Shown here piece after piece: positions 42,766-51,334 of a stretch of DNA of 64,000 nucleotides; within the stretch, counting starts at the first letter, position 1; the number at the start of each line of letters is the position of its first letter. The DNA comes from Apoderus coryli. Its lineage: Eukaryota > Arthropoda > Insecta > Coleoptera > Attelabidae. Where the stretch lies: NCBI GenBank assembly GCA_911728435.2, contig OU452205.1, positions 14,514,260 to 14,578,259 on the forward strand, in the 5' to 3' direction. The notes beneath the pieces are model-generated. The model was not told the DNA's origin. It saw only the letters and a program-made list of their open reading frames with translations, and did not search any database. Made by a program: the position numbers and the translations under genes.

Positions 42766-45700
42766 TTTTTTTTTTTTTTTTACATCCTTCTACTTTCTTC
42801 CAGATAGGAGAAATTCTGCAGTGGGGTTTGATAACCAATCACTACAGATTTGTTTTAACACGGTAAGTACTTCTAGGATTTCATTAAGTATGCTTCAGAT
42901 ATTATTAATAAGTATATACTTTTTCTTTAAATAGGGGAGGGAATCAAGGTACGTATTTAAAACTTATATTTATTTATCATTCATTTACTTTTTTCTTTTT
43001 TTTTTTTTTTTCAGATGTCCAACTTTTTATCCGCTGCCTTTATACTCTATTCAGGCAGGTTTAGGGTTTTTCTCATGATTCTACATGACTCAAGGATCAC
43101 CGATCTTTGCATCAATGTTATGTTTCGCTGATCAATGTCTATTTGTTTCAGAAAGCGTGGCAGGTTTTTCCCAATCAGTCCCGTCACTGATATTATAATA
43201 GGAACAGTAAGTACCTTGTCCAGTTTATAAATATTCTTAAATTCCGTACAAAGGTCTTGATACTTATTTATTTTTTCTTTCTCTTTATTTAGGAGGTTGT
43301 GGTCAGCCGGGTGAGAAATATCGACGAAGTAAGCAGTCTTATTTTTCCGGTCTACCAGGGTTATGTCAGGACGATTACTTGCGATAGGTCTATCTGTGAT
43401 TATTGGGAAATCCCAATAAAGTTTATAATTATCGTTTTGTAAAAACGGGAATGGGTTGTATAGAAAATATTTTTCTTTTTTCTCTATAAGTTTGCATTGT
43501 ACGGCTATTTCCTGATGAATTATTCCTGCTGTTAAATTATGCCTTTTTGTATATTCTGTGGGCGCTAAGCTGCTGCACGCTGAGAGGATATGTTCCGTTG
43601 TTTCTGATTTGGCGAAACACATTCTACACTTATCATTTTCAATTGGAATTTTCTGTATGTATTTTTGGTAGTTTCTGGTGGGCGTTACTCCGTCCTGTAT
43701 TGATACCAGAAAACCCTCGGTTTCCGCGAACAATAGTCCATGTTTAAGCCACATGGTTGACAACTCTGCATCTGCCTGAGACAGGGCATACGGATATTTT
43801 CCATGCAACGATTTTTCTAGCCATTGTTCTCTTATGTGGTCATTAGTAAGTGTTTCGCGCATGGTGTTATTGCTGAGCTGTAGAGGTGAATAATAATCCA
43901 GTCGCTTGACTTGACGGTGTAATGGCGATAGGAGAGATTTTCTGTTAAAGTAGGTTTTTAGTAGATTAATTTGTCTATCGCATAGTCGGTGTAGGTCTAG
44001 TAGTCCTCTTCCGCCCACATTTCTTGGTAAGTATAAACGTTCAGTACATGCATGGGGATGGTGGCACCTATATTCTGTTAGCAAAACTCTAATTTTTCTA
44101 TTCATTGCTTCAATGCTTGTCTTAGACCACCTGATTATTCCAAAGGAATAAGATAACACTGGCAATGCATACGTATTTATGGCTTTGATTTTGTTTTTAC
44201 CAGTTAGTTCTGATCTTAGGATTTTTCTTATTCTATCAACCATTTTTTGTTCCGTGTTTTCTATTATATTTTTTTGATCTAAAACCAATTTTTGGTTATA
44301 GCCGAGGTATTTGTAGTAATCATTGTTTAGGTATCTGAATGTTTCGCTATTTTCTAAATTTTCGTAAGTTTGTAACTTTCCCTTTTGAGCTACTAATTTT
44401 GCACATTTATCAAAACCCAACCTCATTTTGATGTCAAGAGTGAACTTTTGTGTCGTCTCAATAAGTCTGTCTAATTGTTTCTCTGTTGATGCATAGAGTT
44501 TGAGGTCATCTACATAAAATAAATGATTTATTGTATAATCACTATCCTCATACCTCAGTGTATATCCTATTCTAGTGTCTTTTAACATATTTGAGAGTGG
44601 GTTCAGGCACAACACAAACCAAAAAGGGCTTAGGGAATCTCCCTGAAATATGCCACTCTGGATCGGTATTTCATCCGTTACTATATTTGTTTTTTCCGTT
44701 TTAACTACGAGTTTCGTTCTCCAGGTTTTCATTGCTGTGGCTAAAAAATTTATTATATTTGGGCTGATTTTGTAAAGTTTTAGTACATCTATTAACCAAG
44801 AATGTGGAACACTATCAAAGGCTTTCTGATAATCGATCCATGCCACTGCCATATTTTTGTTTCTTTTTTTAGCATCTTGTGTAACTATAGAGTCGATCAC
44901 CAATTGTTCCTTGCTTCCTAATGTACCATGCCGACAACCCTTTTGCTCTTCAGTTAAGATTCCAGAGTCTTCAATGTGCTTGATTATTTTTTGACTTAGA
45001 ATTGAGGTGATTATTTTATACAAAGTGGGTAGACACGTTATGGGTCGATAGTTTTTTGGGTTAGTTGTATCTCCTTTTTTAGGTATCATTGAGGTAATTC
45101 CTTTCGTTAAAAATTTAGGATGATATGTGTTGTTTGTTAGTAGTTCATTAATTTGTTTTGTAAGCAACTTTGTGATATTTATATTTTTCCACCAATAGTT
45201 ATGAACATGATCCACCCCCGGTGCTTTCCAGTTGTGTGATCTATTTAAAGCGTTCTTAACTTCAGTCTCAGTTATTGGACTAATCTCCATGTCTATTAAT
45301 GTGTCGTATTTCTTTTTTTCCGTTTTAAGCCATGATGCCTTTTGATTGTATTGTTGTTTGGATGCCCATACGTTTTTCCAAAATGTTTGTAGTTGTTCCT
45401 TGTCTGGTCCCTGTTCAATTGGTGGTTCATTATTAAGTTTTTTGTAGAACTCTTTCTCGTTATTCTTAAACAGTTTGTTGTCATTTTTTCGTTTGTAACT
45501 TTTATTGTATCGTCTCAGCCGGTTTCCCAGTGCTGCTATTTGTTGTTTTATTTTTTCTTTAAATGTTTCCTTCTCTTGGTAATTTGAGTGCTGAATATTG
45601 TTTTTCCTAAAATAGTAATGTATATCGTTAGATAATTTGGTGCTCATGTTACCTCTCTCCCAATCTCGTATCTTTGTTAGCCAACTTCTTAACGTTTTTA

Positions 45701-47060
45701 TTTTTTGTTCTATACGTTCTCTCCATTTGGGTTCCTTCTTGGCCTTTTGCTTTTTTCCCAATTTAACTCCCATAGATTCAATAACTGTTTTTGCAGCGGT
45801 GTAGACAAGTGTCTGTGTTTCCTCCAGATTGCTAGTTGGCATATATTTAAGGATTTCCTGGTTTACTATTGATATTAGCTGTTTTGTTTTTTTTGTTGGT
45901 TTTATTTTTGGTAAGCTAAGCCGTTTTTCTGGATCAGAGTTCTTAAAAACCGCGATGTTCTCCTGGAATCTCACTACAACATCATTTACATTCTCACCCG
46001 CATCCAGATCCACATTCAGTGCAAGGTTATTTTGTATGTTTATTGTTTGCGTATTGCTCTCATTTGTTTGTTCATAAATTATTGTGTTATCAGTTTCTAT
46101 ACCTTGATCCGTCTCAGACATATTCTGTTTCAATTCCTCTATATCAACAGCAGTAAGCAAATTATGAGTTTTTATTGCATATAGTTGATTTGCTAGTTGG
46201 TTTTCGTTTAAAATTAAATCCGGTCTTATTTTTCTCCATTCTAATAGCATATTTTTTCTAAATCCTCGTTTTTGTGTTTCAAATTGGGTCCCCAGAAAGT
46301 ACGCTCTGAAAACGTCCAGATTATCATTTCTGGACCATGTTCTTCTAGCGCCGCGATCAGCCTCGTGAGGGACTTCAACATTTTGTCGGGTCATTCTCTT
46401 ATTGTTTTGAGACAGATTCCATTCCTGGGATTCCAATTGTTCTTTGGAGATTATGGTTTCTTGCGTTTGGTTTGTATTTCTAGTATTTATTGTTTCCTCC
46501 CGGGGATTCTTCGCACCCTGTGACCATTGAAGGTCTGCCGGGGACTCAGGGCCATTTTTATTTGAGCTCATCATTATTTGTTTTCTCCTTAAATGCAGGC
46601 TTCTACTGCAGGTTAAAGGGAACCCTAAACCTATTCTTATCCGGGTTTAGACGGATATAAAATTGGTAGGACGGCAGGAAGTATGTACAGGGATGTTCCA
46701 TATACTGAAGGTAAGTTTGAATATAGAAGGGAGGTGAGGTAAGTATGGTGGTAGTGGGGTAAGGTAAGTAGGTAATGGAATGTGGGTAGTAAAGGGTATC
46801 GGACAACCACATGGGGCTATTCTTATTTGGTCCGGACCCCACACGGACTAAGCTGACTTTTACGTACCCCTGTCACTGGTAAGTATTGTCAACCTCAGGT
46901 TTATTTTTATTTACTGTGGATCCCAACCCGGATGGGACAGAAAAACCGAAAAATTCGGTTGGAGCTGTTGCGCCGAGCTCCTGCGACAACTGAGGTGCGC
47001 GGGATCGTCACACCCGTAGATATTGCTGCTGTCACCCAACATATCTCCTCTGCGCATTTA
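42766..47060 (-). mobile_element. R4/Dong-type non-LTR retrotransposon, subfamily A, copy 1 (complete)
   Basis: A 4.3-kb element: 5' UTR (47060-46575), one ORF of 1175 codons, and a 3' UTR of about 265 bases ending in poly(A) (T on the plus strand, 42763-42781). It is bounded by (ATT)n at both ends (42745-42765 and 47058-47070). An inner A-rich tract lies at 42989-43012 (T-rich on plus). It is nearly identical to copy 2 at 51070-55386, including UTRs; the differences I noticed are a handful of single bases, one 3-base indel (at about 43112) and homopolymer lengths. Confidence 0.92.
43047..46574 (-). CDS. R4-type polyprotein: Myb-like domain, reverse transcriptase, CCHC knuckle, restriction-like endonuclease
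   Basis: 1175 residues, no stops; two Met codons open it, the first (46574) is taken. A Myb-like DNA-binding region lies at about 78-148 (RRTWSRNDNLDVFRAYFLG, LANQLYAIKTHNLL). The reverse transcriptase holds NYRPITCLPTLYKIIT (about 511), MAVAWIDYQKAFDSVPHSW, IFQGDSLSPFWFVLCLNPL and catalytic LFYVDDLKLYAS (about 688). A CCHC knuckle, CRMCFAKSETTEHILSAC, lies at about 983, and a PD-(D/E)XK-type endonuclease at about 1076 (RPDITLVDRKNKTAYFVDIS). Domain order is that of the R2/R4 group. The enzyme nicks its target and primes reverse transcription there; specificity for (TAA)n is inferred from the flanks. Confidence 0.93.
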   Translation of the reverse strand: MMSSNKNGPESPADLQWSQGAKNPREETINTRNTNQTQETIISKEQLESQEWNLSQNNKRMTRQNVEVPHEADRGARRTWSRNDNLDVFRAYFLGTQFETQKRGFRKNMLLEWRKIRPDLILNENQLANQLYAIKTHNLLTAVDIEELKQNMSETDQGIETDNTIIYEQTNESNTQTINIQNNLALNVDLDAGENVNDVVVRFQENIAVFKNSDPEKRLSLPKIKPTKKTKQLISIVNQEILKYMPTSNLEETQTLVYTAAKTVIESMGVKLGKKQKAKKEPKWRERIEQKIKTLRSWLTKIRDWERGNMSTKLSNDIHYYFRKNNIQHSNYQEKETFKEKIKQQIAALGNRLRRYNKSYKRKNDNKLFKNNEKEFYKKLNNEPPIEQGPDKEQLQTFWKNVWASKQQYNQKASWLKTEKKKYDTLIDMEISPITETEVKNALNRSHNWKAPGVDHVHNYWWKNINITKLLTKQINELLTNNTYHPKFLTKGITSMIPKKGDTTNPKNYRPITCLPTLYKIITSILSQKIIKHIEDSGILTEEQKGCRHGTLGSKEQLVIDSIVTQDAKKRNKNMAVAWIDYQKAFDSVPHSWLIDVLKLYKISPNIINFLATAMKTWRTKLVVKTEKTNIVTDEIPIQSGIFQGDSLSPFWFVLCLNPLSNMLKDTRIGYTLRYEDSDYTINHLFYVDDLKLYASTEKQLDRLIETTQKFTLDIKMRLGFDKCAKLVAQKGKLQTYENLENSETFRYLNNDYYKYLGYNQKLVLDQKNIIENTEQKMVDRIRKILRSELTGKNKIKAINTYALPVLSYSFGIIRWSKTSIEAMNRKIRVLLTEYRCHHPHACTERLYLPRNVGGRGLLDLHRLCDRQINLLKTYFNRKSLLSPLHRQVKRLDYYSPLQLSNNTMRETLTNDHIREQWLEKSLHGKYPYALSQADAELSTMWLKHGLLFAETEGFLVSIQDGVTPTRNYQKYIQKIPIENDKCRMCFAKSETTEHILSACSSLAPTEYTKRHNLTAGIIHQEIAVQCKLIEKKEKYFLYNPFPFLQNDNYKLYWDFPIITDRPIASNRPDITLVDRKNKTAYFVDISHPADHNLLNKEKEKINKYQDLCTEFKNIYKLDKVLTVPIIISVTGLIGKNLPRFLKQIDIDQRNITLMQRSVILESCRIMRKTLNLPE

Positions 47061-47067
47061 TTATTAT

Positions 47068-47116
<49 letters not shown>

Positions 47117-47132
47117 TTTTTTTTTTTTTTTT
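47061..47132. repeat. (ATT)n and long poly(T) between R4 subfamily A copy 1 and subfamily B
   Basis: TTATTATTAT at 47061-47070 joins the 5' end of copy A1 to a 60-base T tract, which is the poly(A) tail of the minus-strand B element. Translated open frames of Phe or Ile across it are artefacts of the homopolymer. Confidence 0.9.
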
Positions 47133-50100
47133 CACCATAAGGGTATATTTTGCTTTAGAATCGGAAAACAAGGTTTCAAGATTCATGAGCATTGCCAACA
47201 GCCAAGAAAGATCTCACAATGTTGAGAGATTGCAGTATCGCAGCTTTCTGCATCTCCTCAATTACGGTAATAGGGATTTGAATCATTTTTAGGTTCTTTT
47301 CCAAATTTTTCGGTATTACTCCTATCGACGATAGTATTATAGGTATTATGTACACTTCCCTCATATTCCAGATGCGCTTTATTTCATGTTGAAGCGCTTG
47401 ATATTTGTTTAATTTTTCCGTATGTTTTTGTTGCAGATTGTGTGTTCCTGGTATAGAAACATCAATTAGATATGTTGTGTGTTTTTTCTTGTCTATTAAT
47501 GTAATATCAGGACGGTTGTGTTCTATTGTATGATCGGTGTAAATTGTTTTGTCCCAATATATTTTAAATTGATCGTTTTCCTCAACTTCGTTTGGCACAT
47601 ATTTGTAGTAGGGGACAATTTCGGTTTTCATTTTTCTGTCTATCAGTATTTTCTGATGGATTATATGTGCTACTTGATTGTGTCGAGTCAAGTACTTCGT
47701 ATTTGCTAGTGTGTTACAGGATCCCAAAATATGATCTATAGTTTCGGAAACAGCTCCGCACTTGCGGCATTTATCAGAACTCAGGTCTTCTCCCAGTATG
47801 TATTTGGCGTAATTTCGTGTTTTTATAACTTGGTCCTGCGTGGCCATTAAGAATCCTTCAGTTTCAGGATGGAGGTAACCTTTTGTAGCCCACATAAAAG
47901 AGAGGGATTTGTCAACGTAATTGTTTTGAACGGAGTTGTAAAATCTTCCATGGAGTTGCTTTCCTGACCACATCCTAATTTTATCCTCGTTGGTAGTAAT
48001 GTGTGTTTTTGGGTTATATTCTCGGGATTTTAAATTAAGTGTGGTCAAATTTTTATCTGCCTCGATCACTGCACGGTACATCGGTTTATCCGAGTTTTTG
48101 TAAAAATATTTTCTAATATTATCCAGCTGTTCATAGTACATTGCTTTAACATCTTTTAAACCTCTACCTCCCAGGCATCTAGGCAATGTGACTCTCTCAG
48201 TGCATGCATTTGGGTGATGCATTCTTTTGTGCGTTAGAAGTGTTCTGATTCGTCTATTTAGTGCATCAAGATCTGTATCAGACCATCTGATTATGCCAAA
48301 GGAATGGGTTAAGGCAGATATTGCATATGTGTTTATAGCCTTAACGATATTTTTTGAGTTTAGTTTTGTTTTGATAATTAGCTTAACTCGCTTTTCAAAT
48401 TCAGTAGACAGTTTCGATTTCATCGTTGTATGTTCTATTTTATGGGTCTGATCTATACCCAGGTATTTATAGGGTTCTTCAATACCTTGTATGACGACCT
48501 CGTTGTTAATTTCTATAGGTTGTGACTCTTTAAGTACCCCTTTGACCATTTTGATCGTGCGGCACTTCTCCAGTCCAAAAGTCATACCTATGTCCGAACT
48601 CATATCATGCACCAGCTTTAGCATGGCTCTCAGCTGTCTGTCATTTGCTGCATATACTTTTAGGTCATCAACATAGAAAAGGTGACTTACTAAGAGATCC
48701 TGTACATTATTTTTTAATTTTACTCCATACTCTGTTTTCTTAAGAGTGTTTGAAATTGGGTTTAGAGACAGACAAAACCATAGGGCACTGAGCGAATCCC
48801 CCTGAAAGATACCTCTGCGCAGAGGTATGCTCCCGCTAAATACTAGTTCGTTATTTATTTTTTGAGACAGTGTGGTTCGCCAGGCCCTCATAGTTGTCTC
48901 AAGAAAAAGTATAAGCGTAGGATGTACTTTATACAGTGTCAATACAAATTTGAGCCAAGAGTGAGGGACAGAGTCAAATGCTTTTTTATAGTCGATGTAT
49001 GCAATGTGTGCATTTCTCTGCCCCACCCTCAACTGCTGCATAACTACGGAATCGACAACCAGCTGCTCCTTGCATCCCATAACGTTGCGTCTAGCACCTT
49101 TCTGCTCATCTGTCATCACTTGAGCCAGTTCCAGGTGGTCTTCAAGTTTAGCACATAATATCGACGTAAGGATCTTATAAAGGGTCGGCAAGCATGTAAT
49201 GGGACGAAACAACGAAGGGTGATCCGGGTTATCAGTCTTTGGAATTAAATAAGTAAGTCCTTCAGTTAAAAATGTTGGAAAGTTGTTAGGAAATCTAATG
49301 ACATCGTTGAAATTGTTAACTAAGAGTTCATGACAAGCTGTGAATCGTTTATACCAAAAGCTATGCAAGCCATCGCGTCCGGGCGCTTTCCAATTTGCAA
49401 TTTTCTTTAAAGCAGCTGTTAGATCTGCTTGGGTTATTACAATTTCATTCATTGGTTGTAGAGAGTTCTGTGCTTTCATTTCTTGGTTTATCCAAGTATT
49501 TTTTGTATGGTTATTGCTCTGTGACCATATACTCGTCCAGTAGTTGGTCTGACTTTCAAGATCTGGGGGGTTAAGGTTATCATATTTTTTTGATAGTGAT
49601 GAGTAAAACGCCTTTTCATTGTTCGAAAATAGGCTGTTGTCTCTGCGTCTTGAGTAACTTTCTCTGTATCTCTTTAATCGAGCTGAGTATGCTGCTAACT
49701 TTTGTTTAAGTGTATCAAGGTATGTACGCACTTTATTTTCCGTTTCGGCATTGATTGTTTGTATAATGTCTTTTAAGTCTGTCGGCAGTGTTCTAAGCAA
49801 TCTGTTGTTTCTATTTCCGTCGTGGTACTGTTGAGTTTTACCGATACTCCTTCGTAGGCCATTAATTTTATTGGTGAGGCGGCGTTGCCATGATGGTAAA
49901 TACCCATCTGTATTTTTTTTGTTAGGTGATGTATATTTTTGATTAAGGCTCACTACGGTAATTGCCGCGCAATATATCGTGGAATGTACCTCTTCAAGAT
50001 TCATACCATCGTTTAGCGTTTGTTCTAGGATGGAATTGGCTCTATTTATAAGTGTTCCTGTGTTCTTGTTAAATCTAAGTTTTTGTATGGGAGGTCTAAC

Positions 50101-51044
50101 GTTAGGGTCCATTCCAAGGTATTTCAGTAAGTTAGCATGGTAAGTATTAAGTATTTCGTCCTCTTGGTGGGGCTCTTGAGGAATCTCTATATCTATGTTA
50201 TTGAATGGTGAACCACGTGGCGAATCTGAGGGTGTATGGGTACCATAAACATTGTCATCCTCAAAAGACTGATTGGGCGTATGAGGTATATTTAGTTCCT
50301 CCCTCACTCTGTCTAAAATATACTGAATTTCAATTTGGGTTAATAGATTGTTTCTCTGTATTGCTCTACGCTGATCGGATAGGCGTTGTGCTGTAATATC
50401 ATTGTGTTCTGGATGTTCAGCAGCAAACATATTCTTTAGTCTATCCCTATAATCAGTAAAATCCGTTTCGAGGCTTGTGGCTATGAAGTAGTAGCGCATG
50501 ACATCCTTATTCAAGTTAGTACTCCATCTCATGCGTCTACTGCGTCCAGGAGCTATGGGGGGAGGATTATCCTCCCTAACATTGGCTGCTGGTTGTGGGT
50601 CAGCTGGTGGTATTTCCACATTATTGCTGTTGGCTGTAGTTTCTTGAGCGATAGGTGCCCGCCTATTCAGCAACCTACCACCAACGGATCGCATACTGCC
50701 ACGTCCAGCGTTGGCTCCAGACGTGCCCTGGGGCATTCCAGGCTGCCGCATTCTTTCATTTCTCCTTTGACTCATCTTTCATAGAAAATGGTGTGCGTTT
50801 TATGGCTACCGCCAGCCAATTGGGATTAGGGAAAGGTGTTTGGTAGTGCAAAGGACACTAGGAGTAGGATACTAGGTGGGTATTGGGACAGCTGGACAGC
50901 TGGACGTACTGACTGTACCGTTTACGCATTACGGTAGCGGTGGGTATGCCCCAACCGGTCAGACATTGCGTCCCTGGCTGTACAGTCTACGTCGTTACTG
51001 TAGCGGTAAGTATACTGTTGGCTGCAGTACCTTTTCCGGCCAGA
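47071..51044 (-). mobile_element. R4/Dong-type non-LTR retrotransposon, subfamily B (complete)
   Basis: A 4.0-kb element with a 5' UTR of about 270 bases (51044-50776), one ORF of 1199 codons and a very short 3' UTR (about 45 bases) followed by poly(A). Flanked by (ATT)n on the 5' side (51045-51069) and (ATT)n beyond its tail. It is clearly different in sequence from subfamily A but has the same domain plan. The 5' UTR holds two imperfect units of about 80 bases (50896-50970 and 50975-51049 on plus), each with TAGCGGT and ending CCGGYCAGACATT. Confidence 0.92.
47176..50775 (-). CDS. R4-type polyprotein, subfamily B
   Basis: 1199 residues, intact, start at ATG 50775. The N-terminus is basic and Pro-rich (RPGMP-like), then a Myb-like region at about 80-150 (SRRMRWSTNLNKDVMRYYF, LSDQRRAIQRNNLLT). 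The reverse transcriptase has LFRPITCLPTLYKILTSIL, HIAYIDYKKAFDSVPHSWL, RRGIFQGDSLSALWFCLSL and catalytic HLFYVDDLKVYA (about 701). A CCHC knuckle, CRKCGAVSETIDHILGSC, lies at about 1003 and the restriction-like endonuclease RPDITLIDKKKHTTYLIDVS at about 1095. All signature residues are present. It shares roughly the same length and motif spacing as subfamily A, so A and B are two autonomous lineages using the same type of target. Confidence 0.93.
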   Translation of the reverse strand: MSQRRNERMRQPGMPQGTSGANAGRGSMRSVGGRLLNRRAPIAQETTANSNNVEIPPADPQPAANVREDNPPPIAPGRSRRMRWSTNLNKDVMRYYFIATSLETDFTDYRDRLKNMFAAEHPEHNDITAQRLSDQRRAIQRNNLLTQIEIQYILDRVREELNIPHTPNQSFEDDNVYGTHTPSDSPRGSPFNNIDIEIPQEPHQEDEILNTYHANLLKYLGMDPNVRPPIQKLRFNKNTGTLINRANSILEQTLNDGMNLEEVHSTIYCAAITVVSLNQKYTSPNKKNTDGYLPSWQRRLTNKINGLRRSIGKTQQYHDGNRNNRLLRTLPTDLKDIIQTINAETENKVRTYLDTLKQKLAAYSARLKRYRESYSRRRDNSLFSNNEKAFYSSLSKKYDNLNPPDLESQTNYWTSIWSQSNNHTKNTWINQEMKAQNSLQPMNEIVITQADLTAALKKIANWKAPGRDGLHSFWYKRFTACHELLVNNFNDVIRFPNNFPTFLTEGLTYLIPKTDNPDHPSLFRPITCLPTLYKILTSILCAKLEDHLELAQVMTDEQKGARRNVMGCKEQLVVDSVVMQQLRVGQRNAHIAYIDYKKAFDSVPHSWLKFVLTLYKVHPTLILFLETTMRAWRTTLSQKINNELVFSGSIPLRRGIFQGDSLSALWFCLSLNPISNTLKKTEYGVKLKNNVQDLLVSHLFYVDDLKVYAANDRQLRAMLKLVHDMSSDIGMTFGLEKCRTIKMVKGVLKESQPIEINNEVVIQGIEEPYKYLGIDQTHKIEHTTMKSKLSTEFEKRVKLIIKTKLNSKNIVKAINTYAISALTHSFGIIRWSDTDLDALNRRIRTLLTHKRMHHPNACTERVTLPRCLGGRGLKDVKAMYYEQLDNIRKYFYKNSDKPMYRAVIEADKNLTTLNLKSREYNPKTHITTNEDKIRMWSGKQLHGRFYNSVQNNYVDKSLSFMWATKGYLHPETEGFLMATQDQVIKTRNYAKYILGEDLSSDKCRKCGAVSETIDHILGSCNTLANTKYLTRHNQVAHIIHQKILIDRKMKTEIVPYYKYVPNEVEENDQFKIYWDKTIYTDHTIEHNRPDITLIDKKKHTTYLIDVSIPGTHNLQQKHTEKLNKYQALQHEIKRIWNMREVYIIPIILSSIGVIPKNLEKNLKMIQIPITVIEEMQKAAILQSLNIVRSFLAVGNAHES

Positions 51045-51065
51045 CATTATTATTATTATTATTAT

Positions 51066-51097
<32 letters not shown>
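51045..51097. repeat. (ATT)n and poly(T) between R4 subfamily B and subfamily A copy 2
   Basis: Eight ATT units (51045-51069) follow CCGGCCAGAC, the 5' end of element B, and run into the T tract that is the poly(A) tail of copy A2. Confidence 0.9.
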
Positions 51098-51100
<3 letters not shown>

Positions 51101-51297
51101 TCCTTCTACTTTCTTCCAGATAGGAGAAATTCTGCGGTGGGGTTTGATAACCAATCACTACAGATTTGTTTTAACACGGTAAGTACTTCTAGGATTTCAT
51201 TAAGTATGCTTCAGATATTATTAATAAGTATATACTTTTTCTTTAAATAGGGGAGGGAATCAAGGTACGTATTTAAAACTTATATTTATTTATCATT

Positions 51298-51334
<37 letters not shown>

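Noticed and set aside
45296..45587. ORFs inside the R4 elements in other frames (43547-46523 and 51874-54850 on plus)
   Set aside because: They are exact duplicates in both A copies because the elements are duplicates, and have no domain of their own.
46932..47292. ORFs rich in Phe across 47060-47132
   Set aside because: They are translations of a poly(T) tract (the poly(A) tail of the minus-strand R4 element); the same applies to Ile/Phe runs at 51045-51100 and 55390-55460.
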